Positions 36,150-44,768 of a DNA stretch of 64,000 nt are shown piece after piece. Under the pieces are notes generated by a model. That model was not told the origin of the DNA and did not search any database. It saw nothing but the letters and a program-made list of their open reading frames with translations. The translations under genes and the position numbers were made by a program. The first letter of the stretch is position 1, and each line of letters begins with the position of its first letter. The stretch comes from Sulfurospirillum_A sp029027265 (lineage in GTDB: Bacteria; Campylobacterota; Campylobacteria; Campylobacterales; Sulfurospirillaceae): the NCBI GenBank assembly GCA_029027265.1, contig CP093061.1, positions 2,480,001-2,544,000 on the forward strand, read 5' to 3'.

Positions 36150-36151
36150 TA

Positions 36152-37159
36152 TTAATCCTCATTCGATTTCAAATCTGCGATTTTTTTCTTAAGTACTTCA
36201 ACAGTATCATCAGAAAAATCTGACCCAACTGGAAAACCTATCTCTTCCATCACAGCGTTTATCTCTTCAAGAGATTTTTTACCAAGGTTTTTAAGGTTTT
36301 TAAGCTCTAATTCACTCATTAGTGCTAATTCACCTACAAATTTTACTTCTGCTCTATCTAAACAATTGAAACTTCTAGCACTCAAATTTAGCTCTTCTAT
36401 ACTTTGTAATAGTTTGTTTAGCTCAACACTATCACTAGTACTCTCTTCTTTTGGAGTGATATCTATATCTAACACACCATTAAATACTGACATTTGAGTG
36501 TACATAGCTTCCAAAGAGTTTTTAAACGCCTCTATTGGAGAAATTAATCCATCTGTTTCAATAGTAAAAACTACTTTTTCAAAGTTAGGATTATCTTCTA
36601 CTAAAACATTTTCTATATCGTAGATAGCTTTTTTTACTGGTGTAAAGAAAGCATCTAATGCAATATAATCACTATCTACTATATTTCTAATGGTCTCACT
36701 TGGTACATAACCAATACCTTTCTCTATAATTAGAGAAAAATTAAGTTCTGCATCTTCATTAATAGTCGCTAAATACCCCTCAGGAGTAACAACTTCTATT
36801 GTCTCATTAGAAAGATCACTACCATAAATTTCTTTAGCTCCACCAAACGAATAATTCACTTCTACACGCTTCTCATCACCTATGATTTTGAAACGAATAT
36901 TTTTAAGATTGATTATGAATAGTGCAACGTCTTCTAGCATGCCTCGCATACTATCAAACTCATGTGTTACACCATCAATCTTAACAGCAGTTGGAGCAAA
37001 TCCAACTGTACTGCTAAGAAGTAATCTTCTTAATGGGTGAGCTAGAGTTACAGCAAAACCAGCTTCAAATGGATATGCTATTATTTTAGCTTTATTATCA
37101 GAAATATTTTCAACTTCGATCTCTGTCGGCATATGTGCCGCTGTACTGATTTTTTTCAC
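36152..37159 (-). CDS. rpoA: RNA polymerase alpha subunit
   Basis: 335 residues. N-terminal dimerisation domain with PLRRLLLSSTVGFAPTAVKIDGV, then a linker, then the C-terminal domain with LNLSARSFNCLDRAEVKFVGELA and LKNLGKKSLEEI, the part that binds UP elements and activators. The alpha dimer starts RNA polymerase assembly. It lies 17 bp after rpsD in the normal order. Confidence 0.98.
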   Translation of the reverse strand: MKKISTAAHMPTEIEVENISDNKAKIIAYPFEAGFAVTLAHPLRRLLLSSTVGFAPTAVKIDGVTHEFDSMRGMLEDVALFIINLKNIRFKIIGDEKRVEVNYSFGGAKEIYGSDLSNETIEVVTPEGYLATINEDAELNFSLIIEKGIGYVPSETIRNIVDSDYIALDAFFTPVKKAIYDIENVLVEDNPNFEKVVFTIETDGLISPIEAFKNSLEAMYTQMSVFNGVLDIDITPKEESTSDSVELNKLLQSIEELNLSARSFNCLDRAEVKFVGELALMSELELKNLKNLGKKSLEEINAVMEEIGFPVGSDFSDDTVEVLKKKIADLKSNED

Positions 37160-37176
37160 TTATACTACCTCACTTG

Positions 37177-37803
37177 TTATTTAGAGTATAGCTCGACGAT
37201 CAATCTCTCTTCAACCGGAATAACTACTTCTTCACGCTCAGGAAAACGAGTAAATACACCCATTGCCTTAGCTGCCTCAACGTCAACCCATGGAACTATA
37301 CCAGTTTGTGCTGTTAGCTCTAATGAACGAACTACCTGAGGGTTGCTTTTTTTGCTTTCACAAATCTCAATTTTATCACCTTGACAAACTTGGTAAGAAG
37401 GAATATCTAATTTCTTTCCATTTACAAGCACATGTCCGTGAGTTGTTAATTGTCTTGCACCTCTTCTAGTTGTTGCAAAACCCATTCTGTAAACAACGTT
37501 ATCTAAACGTCTCTCGATTAAAGTAATAAGGTTCTCTCCTGTATTACCATCTCTTCTTGCTGCTTCTTTAAACAATCTTCTAAATTGTTTCTCTGAAACG
37601 CCATACATAAACTTAGCTTTTTGCTTCTCTCTTAGTTGAAGTCCGTACTCACTAATTTTTGTTCTTCTTTGACCGTGTTGTCCTGGTGCGTATGGACGTT
37701 TATCCAATGCGCTCTTACCAGCAAGACGACGCTCACCCTTAAGAGCCAAACTAACACCTAGTCTTCTCTCAAGCTTTTCGACAGGTCCTCTGTATCTAGC
37801 CAT
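37177..37803 (-). CDS. rpsD: 30S ribosomal protein S4
   Basis: 208 residues. Cysteine-free N-terminus (no zinc site), YAPGQHGQRRTKISEYGLQL, then an S4 RNA-binding domain around RRLDNVVYRMGFATTRRGARQ and THGHVLVNGKKLDIPSY. S4 nucleates 30S assembly and, in E. coli, represses the alpha operon. Here a 103-bp hairpin repeat separates it from rpsK, an unusual break in the operon. Confidence 0.98.
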   Translation of the reverse strand: MARYRGPVEKLERRLGVSLALKGERRLAGKSALDKRPYAPGQHGQRRTKISEYGLQLREKQKAKFMYGVSEKQFRRLFKEAARRDGNTGENLITLIERRLDNVVYRMGFATTRRGARQLTTHGHVLVNGKKLDIPSYQVCQGDKIEICESKKSNPQVVRSLELTAQTGIVPWVDVEAAKAMGVFTRFPEREEVVIPVEERLIVELYSK

Positions 37804-37873
37804 CTTTTCTCCTGATTATCTAAAAAAAATATCTAAAATATTTTAATAATTATTTTAAGCTGTTATTATCTTT

Positions 37874-37976
37874 ACTCTCAAAAGCTAGTTTTTGTAGCTT
37901 TAGAGGGTTGTAGGGATATTTATCCCTGCCACTATTGTGAGCTTTGCTCCCTGTAGTGCAATAAAAATAGTGCCTA
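37874..37976 (-). repeat. Hairpin-rich repeat, copy A, downstream of rpsK
   Basis: Starts with the TAG stop codon of rpsK and fills most of the gap to rpsD. Read on the minus strand: TAGGCACTATTTTTAT, a stem with GAGCAAAGCTC in its centre flanked by CACTA and TAGTG, then GGCAGGGA, a palindrome GGGATAAATATCCC, and a tail CTAAAGCTACAAAA ending near GAGAGT. It matches copy B after infA along most of its length. Likely a dispersed intergenic element or an mRNA processing/attenuation structure inside the operon. Confidence 0.7.
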
Positions 37977-38366
37977 AACTCTTCTACGCTTTGGAGGTCT
38001 ACAACCATTGTGTGGTAGTGGGCTGATATCTTTTAAGAAAGTTACCTTAATTCCCTCTGTTGCACCAACACTTTTAACTGCTGTTTCTCTTCCGCTACCA
38101 GGTCCTTGAACCTTGATACCTACCTCTTTAATACCGTGCTCTTTAGCTTTAGCTAATGCATCTTCAACTGCTTGTTGTGCTGCATAAGGAGTTGATTTCT
38201 TACTACCTTTAAAAGCTAAACTACCTGCACTGCTCCATGTGATAACATTACCCATTTCATCAGTCACAGTTACAACAGTATTATTAAATGTTGCAGAGAT
38301 ATAAACAATACCTTTAGCGATATTCTTCTTTGCAACTTTTTTACGTGTTACTCTTCTTTTTGCCAT
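37974..38366 (-). CDS. rpsK: 30S ribosomal protein S11
   Basis: 130 residues. Contains AKGIVYISATFNNTVVTVTD, SSAGSLAFKGSKKSTPYAAQ, the GPGSGRETAVKS turn and the C-terminal PLPHNGCRPPKRRRV. S11 forms part of the platform and the Shine-Dalgarno region of the 30S subunit. Its TAG stop is also the first three bases of the repeat that follows. Confidence 0.98.
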   Translation of the reverse strand: MAKRRVTRKKVAKKNIAKGIVYISATFNNTVVTVTDEMGNVITWSSAGSLAFKGSKKSTPYAAQQAVEDALAKAKEHGIKEVGIKVQGPGSGRETAVKSVGATEGIKVTFLKDISPLPHNGCRPPKRRRV

Positions 38367-38388
38367 ATTAATAGTTCCTCGTAATCAA

Positions 38389-38754
38389 TTAAGCTTTTGC
38401 GCCAACGGTCTTTTTCTTACCTTTTCTCGTACGCGCATTAGTTTTTGTTTTTTGACCACGAACAGGAAGACCACGTCTGTGTCTTAGCCCTCTGTAGCTA
38501 CCCATGTCCATTAGAGCTTTAATGTCTAATGTAACTTTCTTTCTTAAATCACCTTCAACTTGGAAGTGTTCTTGAATCTCTTTACGAATAGATGCAATAT
38601 CTGATTCTGTTAATTCATGAATTCTCTTATCAAAAGATATTCCAACAGCATTTAAAATTAATCTTGAGCTTGTTAAACCTATACCAAAAATATAAGTTAA
38701 TCCGTACTCTACTCTCTTCTTCTTAGGAAGGTCTACACCTGCAATTCTTGCCAT
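38389..38754 (-). CDS. rpsM: 30S ribosomal protein S13
   Basis: 121 residues. MARIAGVDLPKKKRVEYGLTY start, GIGLTSSRLIL helix-hairpin-helix, and the basic tail RHRRGLPVRGQKTKTNART plus RKGKKKTVGAKA. S13 sits in the 30S head and contacts the tRNAs and L5. It follows rpmJ after two bases and begins the S13-S11 pair of the alpha operon. Confidence 0.98.
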   Translation of the reverse strand: MARIAGVDLPKKKRVEYGLTYIFGIGLTSSRLILNAVGISFDKRIHELTESDIASIRKEIQEHFQVEGDLRKKVTLDIKALMDMGSYRGLRHRRGLPVRGQKTKTNARTRKGKKKTVGAKA

Positions 38755-38756
38755 GT

Positions 38757-38870
38757 TTATCCTTGTCTCTGTTTGTGTTTTGGATTCTCACAAATGATTC
38801 TAACGATGCCTTTACGTTTAATCACTTTGCATTTATCACACATCTTCTTCACAGAAGGTCGTACTTTCAT
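38757..38870 (-). CDS. rpmJ: 50S ribosomal protein L36
   Basis: 37 residues. MKVRPSVKKMCDKCKVIKRK, then the second half with Cys and His: three Cys (in MCDKC and IICEN) and one His (PKHKQ) form the zinc ribbon of the zinc-containing L36 type. ATG at 38870. It sits between a long leader that holds its own promoter-like box and rpsM, and is the smallest gene in the block. Confidence 0.97.
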   Translation of the reverse strand: MKVRPSVKKMCDKCKVIKRKGIVRIICENPKHKQRQG

Positions 38871-39210
38871 TTTATGTCTCCTTTACAAGCGGCAAAGCCA
38901 CTTGAAAATTCCTCTCACTGAAGCTTTCACATTGTGAAGAGAAAACTATTTTAATAGCTTCTTTCACTGCATAGTCACCAATTGGTAGTTCTACATGTAA
39001 AGCTTTGCTTTATGAGAAAAATAAATACGAGGTTAAAAGATATGCCACGCATATCTAAACAGTCCACTCTAAAATTCGTAAACTGTCACAGGTTTAGCGA
39101 TCTTGGCTAAACCAATACTTAGAAAAATAGTGGTTTTTTTCTAAATATTCTTCACACAGTTTTACAAAAGGGGCATATTATACCAAAATAAACTAATAAT
39201 TTACTTATAA
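38871..39210 (-). promoter_or_regulatory. Internal promoter and structured leader of rpmJ-rpsM-rpsK
   Basis: This gap holds no gene. On the minus strand a TATAAT box at 39177-39182 (context TTTGGTATAATATG) fits a sigma-70 -10 element, giving a leader of about 300 nt before rpmJ. Inside the leader are inverted repeats GGTTTAGC / GCTAAACC (about 39090-39115) and GATATGC / GCATATC (about 39038-39056), plus one TACATGTA copy (38992-38999). Ribosomal-protein operons often carry autoregulatory leaders; S4 is the known regulator of this operon in E. coli, but no match to that structure could be shown by eye. Confidence 0.5.
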
Positions 39211-39289
39211 ACTCTCAAAGCTTCTTTTGTAACTTTAGTTCCTGCCATTATAATGGGCTTTGCTCATTATAATGTATAAAAATAGCCTA
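39211..39289 (-). repeat. Hairpin-rich repeat, copy B, downstream of infA
   Basis: Shorter relative of copy A. It also starts with the TAG stop codon (of infA) and reads TAGGCTATTTTTAT on the minus strand, then a perfect stem of two CATTATAATG arms (39246-39255 and 39265-39274) around AGCAAAGCC, then GGCAGGAACTAAAG and TTACAAAAGAAGCTTTGAGAG. The ends and loop match copy A while the stem arms differ, the pattern expected of a conserved hairpin with compensating change. Confidence 0.7.
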
Positions 39290-39505
39290 CTTATATCTAT
39301 AAGTTATACGACCTTTATCTAGGCTGTAAGGTGTTAGCTCAAGCTTTACAGTATCACCTGGCATTATTTTTATATAATGCATTCTCATCTTTCCAGCTAT
39401 ATGACATAAAACCACATGCCCGTTTTGAACCTCTACTTTAAATGTTGCATTTGGTAGAGCTTCTAAAACTTTACCATCTACTTCGATTACATCATCTTTT
39501 GCCAT
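39287..39505 (-). CDS. infA: Translation initiation factor IF-1
   Basis: 72 residues, full length. S1/OB fold: MAKDDVIEVDGKVLEALPNA, HVVLCHIAGKMRMHYIKI, PGDTVKLELTPYSLDKGRIT. IF-1 occupies the A site during initiation. It follows map by 15 bp. Its TAG stop opens the copy B repeat. Confidence 0.98.
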   Translation of the reverse strand: MAKDDVIEVDGKVLEALPNATFKVEVQNGHVVLCHIAGKMRMHYIKIMPGDTVKLELTPYSLDKGRITYRYK

Positions 39506-39520
39506 ACTTAAATATCCTTC

Positions 39521-40282
39521 TTATACTACAACCGATAAAATTTCGGCTTTGTTATTTATAATTGCTACAGTATGCTCATAGTGACTTGTGTACAAACCAT
39601 CTTGCGAAACTACCGACCACTTGTCTTCTAATATCTTTGAAATTCCACTTTTTTGGCATATCATAGGCTCTAAACAAAAAACCATTCCATTTTTTATCTT
39701 TGGTCCCTGCCTTGGATTGTTTCCTTCTAAGTAATTTAATATTTCTGGTTCTTCATGAGGTTTTCTACCAATTCCATGACCACAAAAACCTTTAAGAGGT
39801 ATATACCCTTTTGAGTGAATAAACTCTCCTAAAAGTAGACTCAACTCTTTAAATCTCATTCCTACTTTGATATTTTCTATTGCATAATAAAGCGTATCAC
39901 GTGAACAATCTATAAGTAGTTGATTTTCTTTTGAAATCTCTCCAATCGCAATAGAAACTGCAGCATCACCAAACCATCCATCTTTTTCTACACCAATATC
40001 TAAACTTAAGATGTCTCCATCTTTAAGAGCATAATTATCTGGTATACCATGGATTACCACTTCATTTACAGAGGTACAAACACCGGCAGGAAAACCATAC
40101 AAGCCTTTAAAGGCTGGTCTTCCACCATTTGTTTGAATGAACTCCTCGCCCATAGCATTTAACTCTAAAAGAGTCATACCTGGACGAGCTTCATTTGATA
40201 ATAACTGAAGAGTTTCAGCTACCATTCTATTTGAGATTCTAAGCTTCTCAATCTCTTGTGGTTTTTTAATAGAAATTGCCAT
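39521..40282 (-). CDS. map: Methionine aminopeptidase, type I
   Basis: 253 residues. Removes N-terminal methionine from new proteins. Metal ligands of the pita-bread fold are present: LSLDIGVEKDGWFGDAA (two Asp), GHGIGRKPHEEP (His), FCLEPM (Glu) and YTSHYEHTVAI with the final Glu. It shares one base with the secY stop and is the usual gene between secY and infA. Confidence 0.97.
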   Translation of the reverse strand: MAISIKKPQEIEKLRISNRMVAETLQLLSNEARPGMTLLELNAMGEEFIQTNGGRPAFKGLYGFPAGVCTSVNEVVIHGIPDNYALKDGDILSLDIGVEKDGWFGDAAVSIAIGEISKENQLLIDCSRDTLYYAIENIKVGMRFKELSLLLGEFIHSKGYIPLKGFCGHGIGRKPHEEPEILNYLEGNNPRQGPKIKNGMVFCLEPMICQKSGISKILEDKWSVVSQDGLYTSHYEHTVAIINNKAEILSVVV

Positions 40283-41544
40283 TAAAGACCTACTGCACTC
40301 AATGTTTCATATTTATTCATATACATCTGAGCTTCAATTTTTCTCATAGTATCAAGTGCAACTTGAACCACGATAAGAACTGCTGTTCCCCCAAAAAAGA
40401 ATGGAACACCCATAGTTTTTACCAAAACCCATGGAATAGTTGAGATAAGTCCTAAGTATATTGAACCCCAAAATGTCAATCTACTTGCAACTTCATTTAG
40501 ATACAATGCCGTACTTTCACCAGGGCGAACACCGGGAATAAAACCACCCTGCTTTTTTAAATTATCTGAAATATCTTTTGCACTGAATACAATAGATGCA
40601 TAAAAATATGCAAAGAATATAACAAATATAAAAGTCAACACATTAAATGCATAACTACTAGGGTTTAAAAAGTCATTTATTCTTTGAATTATAGGATTTG
40701 TACTAGCCTGCATGATTGTTGATGGGAACATCAAAATAGCACTTGCAAAAATTGGTGGTATAACACCACTAAGGTTTACTTTAATAGGTACATAATTCAT
40801 AATTCTTTTATGTTGATTTTGCATCATTACTTTTCTACTATAGGAAATAGGTACACGCCGCTCTCCCATCTCAACATAAATGATGGAACCAACTGTAGCA
40901 AGGATAACCAATAAAATACCAACAACAACTAAGAAATTCATCTCACCTGTATTTACTAGGTTTATTGTTCCACCAATTGCCGTTGGAATTCCTGACACGA
41001 TACCCGCAAAGATAATCAAAGATATACCATTACCAATACCACGTTGAGTAATCTGCTCACCAATCCACATAAGTAACATTGTTCCTGTAAGCATTGAAGC
41101 TGCCGCAACTGCTGAGAAAGTTGTCATATCAACCATGATAGCACTCTCACCATTTTGTCCAGTCATACTTCCAAGTCCAACTGATACACCAATTGCCTGG
41201 ATGATTGTGATACCAATGGTTGCATAACGAATGATTTGCATATACTTAACCATTCCATCACGCTCTTTTTTCATTTTACCAAGAGCAGGAAATGTAGCTG
41301 CCAGAAGTTCCATAACAATCGAAGCAGTAATGTATGGCATAATTCCTAGTGAAATTATACTCATTCTTTCAGCAGCATTACCACTGAACATGTTGAACAT
41401 ACCTAATGCGTTTGAGCTATTTGAATCAAAGAATTCTTTAATTACATCAAGATTTACGCCAGGTACTGGCACGTATGCCAGTATTCTGTACGCAAAAATA
41501 AATCCTAGAGTAATTAAAATCTTTTTAGTAAGATCATTACTCAT
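40282..41544 (-). CDS. secY: Protein translocase subunit SecY
   Basis: 420 residues, ten predicted membrane helices. Family motifs: FMLGIMPYITASIVMELL-like segment (IISLGIMPYITASIVMELL), GIGNGISLIIFAGI, and the cytoplasmic loop ending MGERRVPISYSRK. SecY is the channel of the Sec pathway. It directly follows rplO. Nothing unusual. Confidence 0.97.
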   Translation of the reverse strand: MSNDLTKKILITLGFIFAYRILAYVPVPGVNLDVIKEFFDSNSSNALGMFNMFSGNAAERMSIISLGIMPYITASIVMELLAATFPALGKMKKERDGMVKYMQIIRYATIGITIIQAIGVSVGLGSMTGQNGESAIMVDMTTFSAVAAASMLTGTMLLMWIGEQITQRGIGNGISLIIFAGIVSGIPTAIGGTINLVNTGEMNFLVVVGILLVILATVGSIIYVEMGERRVPISYSRKVMMQNQHKRIMNYVPIKVNLSGVIPPIFASAILMFPSTIMQASTNPIIQRINDFLNPSSYAFNVLTFIFVIFFAYFYASIVFSAKDISDNLKKQGGFIPGVRPGESTALYLNEVASRLTFWGSIYLGLISTIPWVLVKTMGVPFFFGGTAVLIVVQVALDTMRKIEAQMYMNKYETLSAVGL

Positions 41545-41545
41545 T

Positions 41546-41944
41546 TTATTTGCCAGTATAAGTTATATTATCGTCTTTTATTTTACTTGCAAGAGCTGAA
41601 GCACCTGCACCGATAAGTTTTACTTTACTAACTGTTCCAGCCATCTTGTGAACACTTCTGATTGAATCTAAAGTTAGTTCTTCAAGAGCAGCCACTGCTT
41701 TGACTCTATCTACATTAATGCTATATGGTTTACTTACTCTTGAGAAAAAACCTATTTTTGGTAATCTCTTACTTAAAGGCTGTTGTCCACCCTCAAAGTT
41801 TCTCTTAATTTTGTAACCTGAACGAGACTTTTGACCGTTGCAGCCTCTGCTCGCAGTTTTACCCATACCACTTCCTTGACCACGACCAACTCTCTTTTTT
41901 GAGTGAGTTGAACCAGTAGCTGGAGCTAAATTTTCTAATGTCAT
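41546..41944 (-). CDS. rplO: 50S ribosomal protein L15
   Basis: 132 residues, a little shorter than in E. coli. GRGQGSGMGKTASRGCNGQK and the KIKRNFEGGQQPLSKRLPK segment are the diagnostic Gly/Lys-rich N-terminus. It follows rpsE by 12 bp; rpmD (L30), which lies here in many bacteria, is absent. Confidence 0.97.
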   Translation of the reverse strand: MTLENLAPATGSTHSKKRVGRGQGSGMGKTASRGCNGQKSRSGYKIKRNFEGGQQPLSKRLPKIGFFSRVSKPYSINVDRVKAVAALEELTLDSIRSVHKMAGTVSKVKLIGAGASALASKIKDDNITYTGK

Positions 41945-41956
41945 TACAACTCCTCC

Positions 41957-42400
41957 TTAAGCTTTAATCATCATAAGAGCTTTCATTGTTGCTCTTACTA
42001 CGTTTGCTGGATTATTTGAACCTAGTGACTTAGTCAAAATATCTTTAATACCTGCAAGTTCTAGAACTGGACGAGTTGCACCACCGGCAATAACTCCTGT
42101 ACCTTCACTAGCTGGTCTAAGTAAAATTCTACTTGCGTTATATTTTACTTCGATATCATGAGCTATGGTTGAGCCTTTAATATTGACTTTAACAATACTT
42201 TTAAAAGCGTCATCAACTGCTTTTTTGATAGCATCAGGAACTTCTTTTGCTTTACCAAATCCAAATCCAACTAAACCATTTTTATTTCCAACAACTACTA
42301 GTGCTGTAAATCTAAAACGTCTACCACCCTTAACAACTTTAGTTACACGGCCGATGTTAACAATGACTTCTTCAAATTCTTCTCTATTATACTTTTCCAT
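41957..42400 (-). CDS. rpsE: 30S ribosomal protein S5
   Basis: 147 residues. The double-stranded RNA-binding part reads EVIVNIGRVTKVVKGGRRFR, NKNGLVGFGFGKAKEVPDAI, and the C-terminal domain GTGVIAGGATRPVLELAGI. S5 helps decoding accuracy and helicase activity at the mRNA entry. Normal spc-operon position. Confidence 0.98.
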   Translation of the reverse strand: MEKYNREEFEEVIVNIGRVTKVVKGGRRFRFTALVVVGNKNGLVGFGFGKAKEVPDAIKKAVDDAFKSIVKVNIKGSTIAHDIEVKYNASRILLRPASEGTGVIAGGATRPVLELAGIKDILTKSLGSNNPANVVRATMKALMMIKA

Positions 42401-42419
42401 TGAATCGTCTTTCCTTCTT

Positions 42420-42776
42420 TTACAGCTTAATGCCGTTTTCTCTTAAGCCATCTGCAAAAGCAGCAACAACGCCATGATAAAGATACCCATTTCTATCAAA
42501 TACTACATTTGTTAGATTCTTCTCTTTAAGACTACCTGCTAAAACTTTTGCAAGTTCACCTGCTCCAGTTTTGTTAGCTTTTAAACCTAATTTAGCACCA
42601 TCAGCTGCTGCTAAAGTAACACAATTTACATCATCAATTACTTGAACATAAACATACTTGTTAGATTTAAAAATAGAAACTCTAGGACGCTCTACAGTTC
42701 CAGATATATCTGCTCTTACTCTTTTTTTACGCTTAACTCTTAATGCGAGTTTTCTTTTTAAAATATTTGGTCTCAT
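42420..42776 (-). CDS. rplR: 50S ribosomal protein L18
   Basis: 118 residues. RPRVSIFKSNKYVYVQVIDD, then NKTGAGELAKVLAG, and the C-terminal FDRNGYLYHGVVAAFADGLR. L18 binds 5S rRNA with L5. About 10 bp from rplF. Confidence 0.98.
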   Translation of the reverse strand: MRPNILKRKLALRVKRKKRVRADISGTVERPRVSIFKSNKYVYVQVIDDVNCVTLAAADGAKLGLKANKTGAGELAKVLAGSLKEKNLTNVVFDRNGYLYHGVVAAFADGLRENGIKL

Positions 42777-42785
42777 TTACTACCC

Positions 42786-43322
42786 CTATTTCTTAGCAGT
42801 TTTTCCCGCTTTACGGCGGATATGCTCTTCAACATACTTAACACCCTTGCCCTTGTAAGGCTCTGGTGGTCTAAAACTTCTAACTTCAGCAGCAATTTGT
42901 CCAACAACTTGTTTATCATCACCTTTGATAGTGATTATATTCTTCTCAACTGAAACTTGAAGACCTTTTGGGAATTCATAATTAATTGGATGAGAAAAAC
43001 CAAGTTGAAGCTCAAGAGTATTTCCTTTAACTGCAGCTCTATAACCAACACCATTGATTTCCAATTGTTTTTGGTAACCCTTAGTTAGTCCAACTATAAT
43101 GTTAGCACTTAGTGAACGGTAAGTTCCCCAGTAAGCACGGTCTTGTCTATCATCACTCTTTGCAGAGAATACTATTTTACCGCTCTCTACTTTAACTTCA
43201 ACATTTCCTTTAGTATCCAACTCTTTTTGAACACTACCTTTTTTAAATACAACCACATTTCCATCTACTGTAACACTTACTTCAGCAGGAATTGTAACTG
43301 GATTCTTTCCAATACGTGACAT
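42786..43322 (-). CDS. rplF: 50S ribosomal protein L6
   Basis: 178 residues. MSRIGKNPVTIPAEVSVTVD, two repeated beta domains with GVGYRAAVKGNTLELQLGFS, and the signature PEPYKGKGVKYVEEHIRRKA near the end. L6 lies near the factor-binding site. A 72-bp gap without any evident feature separates it from rpsH. Confidence 0.98.
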   Translation of the reverse strand: MSRIGKNPVTIPAEVSVTVDGNVVVFKKGSVQKELDTKGNVEVKVESGKIVFSAKSDDRQDRAYWGTYRSLSANIIVGLTKGYQKQLEINGVGYRAAVKGNTLELQLGFSHPINYEFPKGLQVSVEKNIITIKGDDKQVVGQIAAEVRSFRPPEPYKGKGVKYVEEHIRRKAGKTAKK

Positions 43323-43394
43323 CTATTTCCTTTACTTGTCTACGATAAGACTACTTTTTAGAATGGTTATCGAATACCATAAAAGAGTAGTATT

Positions 43395-43790
43395 TTACCA
43401 AATACTACAAAGTACTTCGCCACCAACTTTTGCTTTATGAGCATCGTCGTTGCTTAGTACACCTTTTGAAGTTGAAACTACGAAAGTACCGTAACCATTT
43501 TTAAACTTCTTAATATCATCAGAACCCTTATAAACACGACGTCCTGGCTTTGATATTTTTTTAACTTCAGTAATTACACTTTTTTCGTTTTTGTCATACT
43601 TTAATACAACTTTGATGAATTTTTTGTTTCCATCTTCAATAACATTAAAGCTCTCAATATAGTTTTTGTTTTGAAATACTACCAAAACAGATTCTACTAA
43701 TTTTGAGTGCATTAACTGCGTAACATCTAGTTGTCTTAATGATGCATTTCTAATTCTAGTTAGTGCATCTGCTAAGAGATCATTTATCAT
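43395..43790 (-). CDS. rpsH: 30S ribosomal protein S8
   Basis: 131 residues. INDLLADALTRIRNASLRQ start and the C-terminal signature YGTFVVSTSKGVLSNDDAHK with VGGEVLCSIW. S8 binds central-domain 16S rRNA and in E. coli represses the spc operon. Nine bases after rpsN. Confidence 0.98.
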   Translation of the reverse strand: MINDLLADALTRIRNASLRQLDVTQLMHSKLVESVLVVFQNKNYIESFNVIEDGNKKFIKVVLKYDKNEKSVITEVKKISKPGRRVYKGSDDIKKFKNGYGTFVVSTSKGVLSNDDAHKAKVGGEVLCSIW

Positions 43791-43799
43791 TCTATTTCC

Positions 43800-43985
43800 T
43801 TACCAGCTTGCTTTTTTAAGGCCTGGGATTAGACCTTCATTTGCCATTTTTCTAAGACAAATTCTACATATACCAAAATCTCTGTAAACTGAATGAGGAC
43901 GTCCACAAATTTGACATCTGCTATATCCTCTAACTTTAAACTTAGGCGTTCTTGCAGCCTTTGCAATCATAGATTTTTTTGCCAT
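43800..43985 (-). CDS. rpsN: 30S ribosomal protein S14, zinc type
   Basis: 61 residues. Start MAKKSMIAKAARTPKFKVRG is chosen over an in-frame upstream ATG at 44015, which would overlap rplE and add ten residues foreign to the family. Two CxxC pairs (CQICGRPHSV, CRICLRK) make this the short zinc-binding form. Confidence 0.97.
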   Translation of the reverse strand: MAKKSMIAKAARTPKFKVRGYSRCQICGRPHSVYRDFGICRICLRKMANEGLIPGLKKASW

Positions 43986-43986
43986 G

Positions 43987-44532
43987 TTACTTGCCCTTCG
44001 CGAATGGAATACCAACTAATTCAAGAAGCTTAAAAGCTTGCTTGTCGTCAGATGCAGTTGTAACAATTGTTATGTTCATTCCATGAGTTTTTAATATACT
44101 ATCAAAATCTACTTCTGGGAACATCAATTGCTCATTTAAACCAAAGTTATAGTTTGCTCTACCGTCAAATCCATTTCTTGGTAATCCACGGAAATCCTTA
44201 ACTCTTGGAAGAGCTATGCTTATTAGCTTGTCCAAAAATGCAAACATTTGCTCATTACGCAGAGTAACTTTAACGCCTACAGGATATCCCTCTCTTACTT
44301 TAAAACCAGCGACTGATTTCTTAGCATTCTTAACTAACGCTTTTTGTCCAGCTATTAAAGAGATAGTATCTACGATATTTTGTAAAATTTTACTATCACT
44401 TCCATCACTACCAGCACCAACGCTGATAACAATTTTCTCTAATGCAGGAATTAGCATTGGGTTTTTGATGTCAAACTCTTTTACAAGTGCATCTTTAATT
44501 TCAGATGCATATCTAGCTTTTAATCTGTTCAT
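43987..44532 (-). CDS. rplE: 50S ribosomal protein L5
   Basis: 181 residues. KIVISVGAGSDGSDSKILQN, VKNAKKSVAGFKVREGYPVG, and LPRVKDFRGLPRNGFDGRAN are typical. L5 carries 5S rRNA and contacts P-site tRNA. It shares its first base with the last base of rplX. Confidence 0.98.
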   Translation of the reverse strand: MNRLKARYASEIKDALVKEFDIKNPMLIPALEKIVISVGAGSDGSDSKILQNIVDTISLIAGQKALVKNAKKSVAGFKVREGYPVGVKVTLRNEQMFAFLDKLISIALPRVKDFRGLPRNGFDGRANYNFGLNEQLMFPEVDFDSILKTHGMNITIVTTASDDKQAFKLLELVGIPFAKGK

Positions 44533-44768
44533 TATTCACCCTCTACTTTTTCAACATTTGAGATATCGATAGGCATCTCTTTGTTAATAAATCCACCATT
44601 CGGGTTAGCGTCATCAGGTTTAACAGCTTTTTTAGCTATTTTACAACCCTCAACGATAACTTTAGAGTTTTTTGTAAGTACTCTTAGTACTTTAGCAACT
44701 TTACCCTTATCATCTCCAGCAATAATTTTTACACTATCACCTTTTTTAATCTTAAATTTAACAGCCAT
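44532..44768 (-). CDS. rplX: 50S ribosomal protein L24
   Basis: 78 residues, a short form. The KOW motif KIKKGDSVKIIAGDDKGKVA is at the N-terminus, with KKAVKPDDANPNGGFINKEM after it. L24 starts 50S assembly. It overlaps both neighbours by one base. Confidence 0.98.
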   Translation of the reverse strand: MAVKFKIKKGDSVKIIAGDDKGKVAKVLRVLTKNSKVIVEGCKIAKKAVKPDDANPNGGFINKEMPIDISNVEKVEGE

